A DNA stretch of 64,000 nt from contig NZ_CP009889.1 of NCBI RefSeq assembly GCF_000788395.1, positions 310,001-374,000 on the forward strand. Reading direction: 5' to 3'. Within the stretch, counting starts at the first letter, position 1, and the number at the start of each line of letters is the position of its first letter. The notes under the pieces were generated by a model, which searched no databases, was not told where the DNA came from, and saw nothing but the letters and a program-made list of their open reading frames with translations. The DNA is from Pseudoalteromonas piratica (lineage in GTDB: Bacteria > Pseudomonadota > Gammaproteobacteria > Enterobacterales > Alteromonadaceae). The position numbers and the translations under genes are program-made. This document shows, in pieces, positions 45,810 to 53,406 of this stretch.

Positions 45810-46220
45810 ATGAAAAAGTGCCTAATTTTATTTGTAATATGTTTGCTTCCGATCATATCACTTGCAAATACACCCGCTAACGCTTTAGAAAATCACCTTA
45901 ATAAATTAAATACAGCGTGTTTAGCAAAAGTTAAACAATCAGCTAGTAAAAAAGGTGAAGTAATTGATAAGTGCATTACTCAGCTAGATGAACTGCTAGC
46001 GACAAAAGTTGCCAAAAACGATATTGTTAATGTGCAAAAAATTTATATGCTTGAATACATTATGCAAGACTATAAAAACGATGCAACCTGTCTTCAATTT
46101 CAAAGTTCATTGCACGGTATACATGAGCATTTCACCCTTGAACATCTTGATGCACTGTCAGACCATGCACTTAAATGGTATGACTTACTGTGTGATGAAA
46201 ATCGCTGGAAGGATGAGTAG
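45810..46220 (+). CDS. Exported helical protein of unknown function (136 aa)
   Basis: The 136-residue product has a signal peptide (MKKCLILFVICLLPIISLA) and a mature part that reads as an all-helical bundle (ALENHLNKLNTACLAKVKQS, then CITQLDELLATKVAKNDIV). It has four cysteines in the mature domain (TACLA, DKCIT, ATCLQ, LLCDE). It lies 20 bases after the preceding exported-protein gene and is probably co-transcribed. No family is recognised. Confidence 0.65.
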   Translation: MKKCLILFVICLLPIISLANTPANALENHLNKLNTACLAKVKQSASKKGEVIDKCITQLDELLATKVAKNDIVNVQKIYMLEYIMQDYKNDATCLQFQSSLHGIHEHFTLEHLDALSDHALKWYDLLCDENRWKDE

Positions 46221-46379
46221 AACACTTTGAATGCACTTAAGATATAAAGTTTATTACTTTGCAGACTAAAGCTTTTCGTCTAAAATTTTCGCAATACTCC
46301 AAGTCCACTGTAGCGAAATTAGCGATGTATTAATTTTATAATAGCTTGGAGGAATCTATAAAATACAGGAAAGTTTGAA

Positions 46380-47495
46380 ATGAAAAAAACCTTGTTATTA
46401 TTTTGCATGATGAGCAGTTATGCACAAGCTAATAATTGTCTGAGTGTGATAACCAACTCTAAATTAGTAAATGAAAGGCAAGAAAGTAGAGAGACAATTA
46501 GGTCGTTTAAAAATAATTTTTGCCAAGAATATCGAAGAAATGAGTCGAACAATAATACTAGGGCCCTAAACGCGAGTTACAAGCTGTTTTCAGGTTCGAT
46601 TAATCGCGGCAACTCTTCAACAGATGAGCTCTTTCAGAGGTATTGTAGATCGGAAAGTAGCCAACTCGATGATGAAAGATTGTTCAAAGAACATATTCAA
46701 ACGATTGCCCCAGCTGCTTACACTGCTTATGAAAGTTGTCTGAGGTTCCAGCAAAATGATCCCGTTGATTTTTCACTTTTTAGAAATATGCCAACAGAAT
46801 TTGGTATCCAAATTGATTATCAGCCAACAAATATAGGCTCAAAGGCTCAATTTGAAGTAATGCCCTCAAATGGAGTCAACTGTAATTCCGGAACAAACGA
46901 ACAAGAGGTAACAAATTTCGAATTAACATACACCAACCGTTCGGTTGTTATTAGTTGTTCAAGAAGTGATTCAAATCAACAATCTGAAGTAGGCATTGTC
47001 AGAAGAGATCAAAGTGCGTCTATCAATTTAACTTGGCCGAGATACGTTAATGATGGCAATGGCGATTATGTACCGGTACCTGAGTTAGTTAATTTAAATA
47101 AAAAAGTTGCTGCCCTCGAAACACAAATCCAAGAGATGAATATTCAGGGTGAAGTAACAGCATTTAAAACTACTACTTGCCCAACGGGATGGGAACTTTT
47201 TGAAGAAGCTTATGGTCGCGTTATACGTGGCATTGATCCAACAGGCCAGATTGACGTAGATCGTGCAAACTTAGAGCTAAATGAAAAAGTAGCTTCGCTG
47301 CAAGAAGATGCACTACAACAACATGAACATAATACTGGTTCATATGATGCAGGTGGCGGTAATAAGGGTGCATTTCGACGTATGTATAACTATGGTCCTC
47401 CAAAACCTACTGAAGGGATTGCTGAGGGGGCAAGGGTATCTAAAACAGAAACACGAATGAAAAATGTAGCTCTTTTATATTGTGTTAAACAATAG
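46380..47495 (+). CDS. Exported protein with phage tail-collar-like C-terminus
   Basis: The 371-residue product has a signal peptide (residues 1-17, ending AQA), a Cys-containing N-terminal region, and a beta-rich middle. A coiled coil follows (about 236-255, NLNKKVAALETQIQEMN). The C-terminus resembles the receptor-binding collar domains of phage tail fibres: TTCPTGWELFEEAYGRVIRG, then LQEDALQQHEHNTG and the closing ETRMKNVALLYCVKQ. In phages this fold forms a trimeric tip that contacts the host surface. No other phage genes are present, so this is a cellular exported protein that has adopted the module, perhaps for adhesion. A terminator follows. Confidence 0.65.
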   Translation: MKKTLLLFCMMSSYAQANNCLSVITNSKLVNERQESRETIRSFKNNFCQEYRRNESNNNTRALNASYKLFSGSINRGNSSTDELFQRYCRSESSQLDDERLFKEHIQTIAPAAYTAYESCLRFQQNDPVDFSLFRNMPTEFGIQIDYQPTNIGSKAQFEVMPSNGVNCNSGTNEQEVTNFELTYTNRSVVISCSRSDSNQQSEVGIVRRDQSASINLTWPRYVNDGNGDYVPVPELVNLNKKVAALETQIQEMNIQGEVTAFKTTTCPTGWELFEEAYGRVIRGIDPTGQIDVDRANLELNEKVASLQEDALQQHEHNTGSYDAGGGNKGAFRRMYNYGPPKPTEGIAEGARVSKTETRMKNVALLYCVKQ

Positions 47496-47547
47496 GTTTC
47501 ATTGCGTATTATAGTTAGCACAATATAGCGTAGTAGTACTTAATACG

Positions 47548-47589
47548 AGAGGCTTTTATTTTTGATAACAAAATTAAAAGCCTCTTTTT
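47548..47589 (+). terminator. Rho-independent terminator after the collar-like gene
   Basis: AGAGGCTTTTA (47548-47558) pairs perfectly with TAAAAGCCTCT (47575-47585), followed by TTTT. Confidence 0.85.
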
Positions 47590-47691
47590 GATTTTAGATA
47601 CGTATTTTATATTTGAAAGTTATTTAGGCTGATGTAGCGATGCTCAATAAGTACACAGTTCCTATAACTAATTTTATAGAGTAAAGTTATT

Positions 47692-48180
47692 ATGAAAAGT
47701 TTACCTTTCATCTTACTTATGTTCTTCTCACCCGAAGTATTTGCTTCAGAATTAAAAAAAGGTCAACGCTGGCCTCAGTCAAGCGAGATTAAATCTTCAG
47801 GTGAAGCACGGCAAACATTGTCAGGTAGCAGCTTGCGAGATTGTATGAATAAAAGTGCAAATAATTTACCAGTTTTTAAGTTTGAAGAAGGAAATTTTAC
47901 GGATGTGCAAGCTTCAGAGAAATTATGTGCGGCTATAATGGATTTAAATAAGTTGGTAATGAAAGAGTGGCCTGGTAAAACACTTCGGGTCACAGAAGCT
48001 TATGATCAAGATGGTGAACATGCTAAGTTTAGCTTGCATAATGAAGGGCGTGCAGCTGATATGACAGTCAGTGACAGAGACTTAAAAAAGCTTGGGCGCC
48101 TTGGGTTCTTGGCCACAAAAGCAGGGTTTTCATGGGTATATTATGAACATAACCATATACATGCTTCAGTAAAACGTTAA
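47692..48180 (+). CDS. Exported bacterial Hedgehog-type domain protein (HH-signal / M15-like)
   Basis: The 162-residue product has a signal peptide (residues 1-19, ending VFAS). From about residue 60 it aligns with the N-terminal signalling domain of animal Hedgehog: [45 protein letters not shown] and [16 protein letters not shown]. Positions equal to the Sonic hedgehog calcium ligands (Glu65, Glu66, Asp71, Glu102, Asp105, Asp107), zinc ligands (His116, Asp123, His157) and peptidase-like residues (His110, Glu152) are all present. The fold is that of M15/LAS metallopeptidases, so a calcium-gated zinc peptidase acting on peptidoglycan is the most likely role. There is no Hint/intein domain. It is a single gene after a terminator. 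Confidence 0.85.
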   Translation: MKSLPFILLMFFSPEVFASELKKGQRWPQSSEIKSSGEARQTLSGSSLRDCMNKSANNLPVFKFEEGNFTDVQASEKLCAAIMDLNKLVMKEWPGKTLRVTEAYDQDGEHAKFSLHNEGRAADMTVSDRDLKKLGRLGFLATKAGFSWVYYEHNHIHASVKR

Positions 48181-48225
48181 TGTTTGTTCACTAAATACAA
48201 AATATTTATTTTAAACCTCACGAAT

Positions 48226-48272
48226 CTCAGTTTTTGACCGGATTACTCTAATAATTACATTAAAAACTGAGG
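48226..48272 (+). promoter_or_regulatory. Hairpin covering the ribosome site of the five-gene operon
   Basis: CTCAGTTTTT (48226-48235) pairs perfectly with AAAAACTGAG (48262-48271). The right arm contains the start of the GAGG ribosome site of the gene at 48281, and AAACCTCA just upstream offers a longer alternative pairing. It may control translation or transcription entry into the operon. Confidence 0.4.
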
Positions 48273-48280
48273 TTTCGATT

Positions 48281-48574
48281 ATGAAAAAATTTATTCTTTT
48301 AGCACTTTTATTCTCACCTTTTGTTTCATCGCACCACTTTCAACACTTACCGGTACCACAATACCAAACCTATACTTGGCATCAGGGGCAAGCACCCGTT
48401 TTAATGGGGCATGTTAATATGTGGTATTGCAGCTTAAGTAGTGTAAGCGGCAAGTTTGAAGGGGGCGGTGAGCAGGTGAGTGTCACAATAAATCAAAATG
48501 GCTTTTGGCAACTCAGTGGCCGCTCACAGCAAGTGTCAGTTGAAGCACAAGCAATTTGTATTAGAAGGTTTTAA
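48281..48574 (+). CDS. Small exported protein, first gene of the collagen/Lon-like/sigma-like operon
   Basis: The 97-residue product has a signal peptide (MKKFILLALLFSPFVSS) and a beta-rich mature part of about 79 residues with two cysteines (MWYCSLSS and QAICIRRF) likely joined by a disulfide. His and aromatic residues are frequent near the start (HHFQHLPVPQYQTYTWHQ). No family is recognised. Two bases separate it from the collagen-like gene, and a hairpin covers its ribosome site. Its position suggests it is the exported sensor or effector of the operon, which is inference. Confidence 0.68.
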   Translation: MKKFILLALLFSPFVSSHHFQHLPVPQYQTYTWHQGQAPVLMGHVNMWYCSLSSVSGKFEGGGEQVSVTINQNGFWQLSGRSQQVSVEAQAICIRRF

Positions 48575-48576
48575 AA

Positions 48577-49521
48577 ATGCACCAGCAATTTGTAAGCAAG
48601 GTGACATATTTATTGGCGGTTAGTTTGTTTTGCTTTAATTCAGCAACAGCAAACGCTAACCAAGGTATGCCGGTTATTTGTACCGCTAACACACAATTAA
48701 CCTTAGAAGCTGTATCAGAACGCTACCTAATCGTACCTGAGCAACAGATTTGTACGTTAAAATTACAGAATTCTCACGCACTTACCCCAAGTAAATTAGA
48801 GCTTAGACAAGGGGCGCAGCTTGCCGTTAAAGCAACTGTAAATAGGCACTCGCGCACTGTGGTGAGCCTTGTAACTGATTCAGTCTATTTTGGCAAAGAT
48901 GCTGCTATTCGTTTAGCTGGCGCTGACGGGGCCAATGGCGTTGATGGTAAGGACTATAGCCATACGCAGGCCAACTACTGTACAGACGGCATCGCTGGTG
49001 GGGATGGTAGCAATGGTTCAGACGGAAAAAATGGCTTAAGTGTGTATTTAAACATTAAACTACACGAAAAAAGTGAGATGCCAACCATTACAACTTATGG
49101 TGGGCTTGCTGGCAAGGGGGGGCTCGGCGGTTTAGGGCAACGTGGTGGTGGTAAAGCTAACGATGAAGTGATTTTAAAAGCAGCACATTCAATGCAAAAA
49201 TTATTAGGCAGCTTGGGTCATAAAAAAAGCGTGATTGACCCAAGCAAACTCGCATGTAAATCAAACAACCGTGAAGGACGAAAGGGAATTAAAGGAAACG
49301 ATGGAAAGCCAGGAAAGCAGGGGCGTTCAGGCAGTGTTTGGGGGCAAATTCAATTATCGAAAACCAGCAAACAAGCTAAGCTGAACCATACTCGGTTTAT
49401 CAAGTCACAAACCAATTATCATGGTGATGCTGGGCTTTTTTTCATAGTTCACCCTAATAGGGCGGGGGAAAATCCGTCTTATCAAGTAACCAGTTATATT
49501 GATTTGGAGATTTATCAGTGA
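48577..49521 (+). CDS. Exported collagen-like Gly-X-Y protein
   Basis: The 314-residue product has a signal peptide (ending near TANA, residue 27) and a beta-rich domain (about 30-112). Glycine repeats follow in three blocks: residues 115-125 (GADGANGVDGK), 138-153 (GIAGGDGSNGSDGKNG) with a glycine-rich loop near 176-192, and 233-252 (GRKGIKGNDGKPGKQG). These are short collagen-like triplets, some Gly-rich rather than true triplets. Two cysteines (YCTDG and LACKSN) may crosslink. It probably forms a surface or periplasmic fibre or scaffold. An AAGG site inside the previous gene drives it; its stop overlaps the next GTG start by 4 bases. Confidence 0.75.
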   Translation: MHQQFVSKVTYLLAVSLFCFNSATANANQGMPVICTANTQLTLEAVSERYLIVPEQQICTLKLQNSHALTPSKLELRQGAQLAVKATVNRHSRTVVSLVTDSVYFGKDAAIRLAGADGANGVDGKDYSHTQANYCTDGIAGGDGSNGSDGKNGLSVYLNIKLHEKSEMPTITTYGGLAGKGGLGGLGQRGGGKANDEVILKAAHSMQKLLGSLGHKKSVIDPSKLACKSNNREGRKGIKGNDGKPGKQGRSGSVWGQIQLSKTSKQAKLNHTRFIKSQTNYHGDAGLFFIVHPNRAGENPSYQVTSYIDLEIYQ

Positions 49522-51215
49522 TCCACGGGTTAATTTATCAAAGCCCGTGTACTAGTCGGGTTGAGCCGATCATAGTGATGAAAACAGCAGTGCCATTAAA
49601 AAATGAGCACAATCAGCACTTAGTTTGCGAGTTTATTGGCCAGGCGAATGAAGAACAAAAGGCTGCTTTAGCAAACGTTGTTGGCTTGCTAAATAAAGAA
49701 CTCGTTCGTTTTTTCAAACCTACTTCGCCTATTATGTTGCGCTTAAAATGGCACACATTACAAGCGAGTGAGATTAGTGGTCAGAGCGCACAGTTAACAC
49801 TAGCGCTGGCGATTGTACAATATTTGATTCGTGAATCTTTACTAATTGGTAGCTTTGTCTCATTTGATGAGCAGATTAGTTTAGTTGCATGTACAGGCGA
49901 GCTGGATAGTTACGGTAACGTTAAAAAAGTGGATAGCATTATCGGGAAGCTTGAAGCGGCGCTTAACTATAAAAGTGAACGCAAATTATGTCTGTTTATT
50001 CCTAAAGAGCAGTTGAAGCTAGTAAATGAAAGCCTTGATACTAAGCTACAAAGGGAAGGTGTCAGCATTACTGGGGTAAGTAGTTTAACGGATTTATTAG
50101 ATAAAGCGTTTGCACTTAATTCAAAACGCAATAAGCTGCGGGCATGGTTTAATCAAACGATTAACAGACGGGTTGTAAAAGGGTTAGCCTTATGTGGCTT
50201 TGTTTTTATAACTTATTTTATTTACGTTTTTATTGCCAATTTACAATACCAAATAAAAGTAGAGCAAGCACAAAAAGCATTGGCTAGTAATGATTTTCGT
50301 ACTTTGAAAACACATTTAAATTGCTTTGAAAAAAGTTGTATACAAGCTTTGCAGTTACCGCAGGATTTCAAAACAAAATTAAGTGAAGCAGTACCGCAAG
50401 CTTTAAGTAATGATAATAGTACTGCAAACTTTTCAGGGGCGAGTCAGGCATATATTTATTTTAACGGTGATGCAATTTCAGTGAATAACGAAATAGCTTA
50501 TTTAAGTGATAACAACGAAACTCGCCCGTTACTCAATATACCTTTGCCGTGGTCAGACAGAATAATAAAAGGCTCATTATGTGCAAAGCAAAATGCCGAT
50601 ATGAAGTATGCGCAATTGCGATATCTCACCCATGGCGGCTTTATGGTCGAAGTGAGCCCGTTATCGAGCTTAGTGAGTGATAGGCACCCTCTAATTGAGC
50701 ATATGGCACCTGAAGATAATGCATTTGAGTTTACACGCTACACCAGCGCAAAGTCACATGACTGTCAATCTTGGCTTTTAACAAGCGAAAATGACAGTGG
50801 TGAAGTAAAGCTCTCTCTCTATAATGCTAATCAGCCTTCAACTCAGTATCACTATATTGATAATGTATACGGCAACCAGTTAAACGTGCTGGTCTCATCC
50901 GTTAATAAGGTTAAACCTTTAAAAATAAGTGCAGGAAACCGTGAACGGATGGCCATTTTCAATAATCAAATTATGTGTCTTATTGATGCTGCTAAAGGCT
51001 CTAATATTGTTAAGTTAAATCAGTATGAAATTGAGCAATATGTAAGCTGCTCTGAAAGTAAATACTTTATTGCAAAACTAAACCAACATTTTCATCAGTT
51101 TGGTTCGTTAAAGGCGGGTCAATTTAGAGGGAGCATAGCGATTACCATGCAAACTGATTCGCAAAAGGTGTTTTATCCGTTAATTAACTTGACTGGAGGT
51201 GAATATGAAAATTGA
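49518..51215 (+). CDS. Membrane protein with Lon-protease-like N-terminal domain
   Basis: The 565-residue product has a cytoplasmic domain of about 200 residues resembling the Lon (S16) proteolytic domain. ISGQSAQLTLALAIVQYL corresponds to the catalytic-serine helix (Ser90), then CTGELDSYGNVKKVDSIIGK and KLCLFIPKEQ. The catalytic lysine of Lon aligns with Ile142, although Lys144 is close, so activity is doubtful. One membrane helix (about 222-241) precedes a periplasmic coiled coil (YQIKVEQAQKALASNDF) and a beta-rich domain of about 300 residues with several cysteines. There is no ATPase domain. The GTG start follows GGAGATTTATCA. It could act as a signal-transducing or substrate-binding membrane protein; this is inference. 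Confidence 0.7.
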   Translation: MIHGLIYQSPCTSRVEPIIVMKTAVPLKNEHNQHLVCEFIGQANEEQKAALANVVGLLNKELVRFFKPTSPIMLRLKWHTLQASEISGQSAQLTLALAIVQYLIRESLLIGSFVSFDEQISLVACTGELDSYGNVKKVDSIIGKLEAALNYKSERKLCLFIPKEQLKLVNESLDTKLQREGVSITGVSSLTDLLDKAFALNSKRNKLRAWFNQTINRRVVKGLALCGFVFITYFIYVFIANLQYQIKVEQAQKALASNDFRTLKTHLNCFEKSCIQALQLPQDFKTKLSEAVPQALSNDNSTANFSGASQAYIYFNGDAISVNNEIAYLSDNNETRPLLNIPLPWSDRIIKGSLCAKQNADMKYAQLRYLTHGGFMVEVSPLSSLVSDRHPLIEHMAPEDNAFEFTRYTSAKSHDCQSWLLTSENDSGEVKLSLYNANQPSTQYHYIDNVYGNQLNVLVSSVNKVKPLKISAGNRERMAIFNNQIMCLIDAAKGSNIVKLNQYEIEQYVSCSESKYFIAKLNQHFHQFGSLKAGQFRGSIAITMQTDSQKVFYPLINLTGGEYEN

Positions 51216-51774
51216 AATTACAGGTGAACACCTTGAAAAGCTACTGGTTAAACCTCGGACACACCACAACGTATTGAGTGATGAAATCATTGAGATTGCA
51301 CGGAAAAAAAAATTAAAAACCAAACTATCAAAAGTGGAGTTAGATACTGTTTTTGAAACACCTGCAAATTTTGAGTTTGTATTTCAGCAGTCGCTCACTG
51401 TTTCAGCATTAACTCGTAAAGCCGCAGATACCGGTAGTCAGGCGGACTGCCTGATTGTATCTGATGCACATTGTATTATTTACTTAGAGCCAATGGGCGA
51501 AGGGGGTAACCGCTTGTTGCTCACGTTTATGCCGATTGATGATTACTTCTTTGGTAAAACAGTTTACGTTTATTATATTGTTAAACCAACATCTCACTCG
51601 GCGGAACTAGCAGAGCCTTTAAGTGGCGTGTTGCTTCAATTTGAAGTGAATAGTATGGAGCAAATATGCGAAGAAGTTGAGTTTGTATCTTTTCCTAACT
51701 CAATTGCTGAGGGTAACTTTTCTAATATTTTAAACTTCTTTGACTTTGAAGTGCTGTCGAATAATCAGGGTTAA
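51205..51774 (+). CDS. Cytoplasmic protein of unknown function (189 aa)
   Basis: The 189-residue product has no signal peptide or membrane helix and belongs to no family I recognise. It starts with a helical basic part (HLEKLLVKPRTHHNVLSDEI, then ARKKKLKTKLSK) and continues with a beta-rich domain (CLIVSDAHCIIYLEPMG, LLLTFMPIDDYFFGK). The ATG at 51205 follows a near-perfect ribosome site (GGAGGTGAAT) and overlaps the end of the Lon-like gene by 11 bases. Tight coupling to its neighbours implies a shared job, perhaps linking the membrane protein and the sigma-like protein. Confidence 0.7.
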   Translation: MKIEITGEHLEKLLVKPRTHHNVLSDEIIEIARKKKLKTKLSKVELDTVFETPANFEFVFQQSLTVSALTRKAADTGSQADCLIVSDAHCIIYLEPMGEGGNRLLLTFMPIDDYFFGKTVYVYYIVKPTSHSAELAEPLSGVLLQFEVNSMEQICEEVEFVSFPNSIAEGNFSNILNFFDFEVLSNNQG

Positions 51775-51775
51775 C

Positions 51776-52864
51776 ATGAAAACAATTGTTCATTATTTTT
51801 CAAAGTTGATGGCGTATCAATTTATCTTACCTCAAGAACGCGCTAACAAGATTAACAACCCTGCTTTTATGAAATCGTTGGTTTTTAAAGAAAAGGTAAC
51901 GCAAGCAACTAAGCTGTTTGAAAATCAAGTAATAAAAACAGAAAATGAACATGCGCTCAGAGATGAGTTTATTGCAGGTTATGAAACCGCTGCAATGTTT
52001 CAATGCAAACAACACGCGCGATTTTCAGAGCTTATTGCTGGTTTTGACAGTTCCAAAACGGGCAAGGCTTTTGTTTATGAAAAACCTCAATGGCAAACAG
52101 CGTATGAACATTTAATGAGTGTATATTATTCACTAAACTCAAATGAAAACTTAAAAGTCACAAAACTCAGTGAATACTTAAAAGATGGTCTCGCACCAGA
52201 AATTGTTAAATGTATTGAGTTGTTAGTTTATTCATATTGGCAAACAAACCGCTATGGCGTGGTTGATAAAGGTATTGATTTACAGCTGATAGCAAGCAAC
52301 ACATTATTTTATTGTGTGACCTCTTTTTCTCCGCTTAAGCATGATGACCTCTTAACATTTATACGCTGGAAATTTAAAAATAATGTTTTGAGTACGCTTG
52401 ACGCATATAAAGATACCCTTTCAATTGAACAAAGCAATGAACAGCATCAAGCACTAAAACTTGAAAATAGACTGTTAGAAACCGAAGATTTATATGATGT
52501 ATGTTCTGGCTTTGTTTCGTTTATTGTTAATGAAAATGGCCTTAAGCTGGATACTGTGTGTGGGGTCGAACAAAAAGATGAGCACAAAGTTCATTTTTAT
52601 CGCGAAGATGCGCGCTCACTTGTGCATTTAGCTGTTGCCAACTTGATTGCGAAGCTTGAAAATAAAGACAACAAGCTTGCTGAAGAAAAAATAGAGATAT
52701 TAAAACAGATGCTTTATGGCGACAATTTTGCCAACCGTGAAATCATGGGGGCAACGTCGTTTTCTGAAAACCAAACAAGGCAACGAAGGGAAAAAGTTAT
52801 GGCTGAACTAAAAGAAGAGGTGCAGTCAATTTTAACTGATTATCCAGAAGATTTTCTCTTATAG
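51776..52864 (+). CDS. Protein with sigma-region-4-like C-terminal helix-turn-helix
   Basis: The 362-residue cytoplasmic product ends with EKIEILKQMLYGDNFANREI and SFSENQTRQRREKVMAELKE. This resembles the region-4 helix-turn-helix of sigma factors (recognition helix SENQTRQRREK). A middle segment, DDLLTFIRWKFKNNVLSTLD, recalls the end of sigma region 2. The N-terminal 100 residues are unfamiliar. It may be a divergent sigma factor or a sigma-like regulator. It begins one base after the previous stop codon and is the last gene of the operon. Its similarity to the sigma-like gene at 53407 is in layout rather than sequence. Confidence 0.55.
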   Translation: MKTIVHYFSKLMAYQFILPQERANKINNPAFMKSLVFKEKVTQATKLFENQVIKTENEHALRDEFIAGYETAAMFQCKQHARFSELIAGFDSSKTGKAFVYEKPQWQTAYEHLMSVYYSLNSNENLKVTKLSEYLKDGLAPEIVKCIELLVYSYWQTNRYGVVDKGIDLQLIASNTLFYCVTSFSPLKHDDLLTFIRWKFKNNVLSTLDAYKDTLSIEQSNEQHQALKLENRLLETEDLYDVCSGFVSFIVNENGLKLDTVCGVEQKDEHKVHFYREDARSLVHLAVANLIAKLENKDNKLAEEKIEILKQMLYGDNFANREIMGATSFSENQTRQRREKVMAELKEEVQSILTDYPEDFLL

Positions 52865-52943
52865 TTTTATTTAAAGCACTCTATTTTTAGCCACTTTCCC
52901 TCCCAGTCACATTGTTTTACTGCGAGGGGCAATACGTTAGTGT

Positions 52944-53246
52944 TTAACGATTGCTGCATTCGCGCTTGGCGATACGTTGGCAGTTGTCTTTTGCTGAGCA
53001 AAGCTCAACTTTTCCGTTATTATCTTTATTGTGTATCGCAATCTCTTCGTCAATTGTTTCGCCTCCTCCAGAGGTTGCTACGTCATTACCATCATCTAAC
53101 CAAGTGACAATTCCACCATCTTTACATTGCGCAAAAAAGATTATCTCATTATCAATGGTTGTTAGTTTTTTAACTAAGTATGTGTCTTCGGCAAATAGAT
53201 TAAAACTGAAGAAAAATGTCGCAAATATTAAAAAGTTGAATTTCAT
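52944..53246 (-). CDS. Small exported protein (100 aa)
   Basis: A signal peptide (MKFNFLIFATFFFSFNLFA) is followed by about 80 residues with four cysteines (AQCKDGG, ELCSAKDNCQR and RECSNR), which suggests two disulfides. An acidic, glycine-containing middle (DDGNDVATSGGGETIDEE) may bind cations. The ribosome site (GGGAG) is good. It converges on the five-gene operon and is divergent from the sigma-like gene at 53407, with 160 AT-rich bases between, so it may be a target of that regulator. No family is recognised. Confidence 0.65.
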   Translation of the reverse strand: MKFNFLIFATFFFSFNLFAEDTYLVKKLTTIDNEIIFFAQCKDGGIVTWLDDGNDVATSGGGETIDEEIAIHNKDNNGKVELCSAKDNCQRIAKRECSNR

Positions 53247-53406
53247 AGAGTGCTCCCGTCGTAATAAGCAAAGATTCGTATTATTAATGTGAATTTAACA
53301 ATTAAAAAATTATTTAAAAAATAAAAATCAGTTTTTTCTTATAAAAACCACGAATATTAAATTAAGCAGAGATTTTAGAGGTAGCACTTCTAATCAAGAG
53401 ACTAAT

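Noticed and set aside
46380..47495. Prophage tail gene
   Set aside because: It has a signal peptide and its own terminator, and no neighbouring phage structural, lysis or integrase genes.
47692..48180. Call as a plain VanY/D-Ala-D-Ala carboxypeptidase
   Set aside because: The calcium-site residues and the sequence around the zinc site match the Hedgehog signalling domain far better than VanY-type enzymes.
42130..48574. Integron gene-cassette array
   Set aside because: The single-gene arrangement recalled cassettes, but no repeated recombination sites and no integrase were seen.
49518..51215. Call as an ordinary Lon protease
   Set aside because: There is no AAA ATPase domain, the catalytic lysine is not at its usual place, and a membrane helix plus a periplasmic domain follow.
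52951..53292. Plus-strand frame of 113 codons
   Set aside because: It overlaps fully with the minus-strand exported-protein gene, which has a signal peptide and a good ribosome site.
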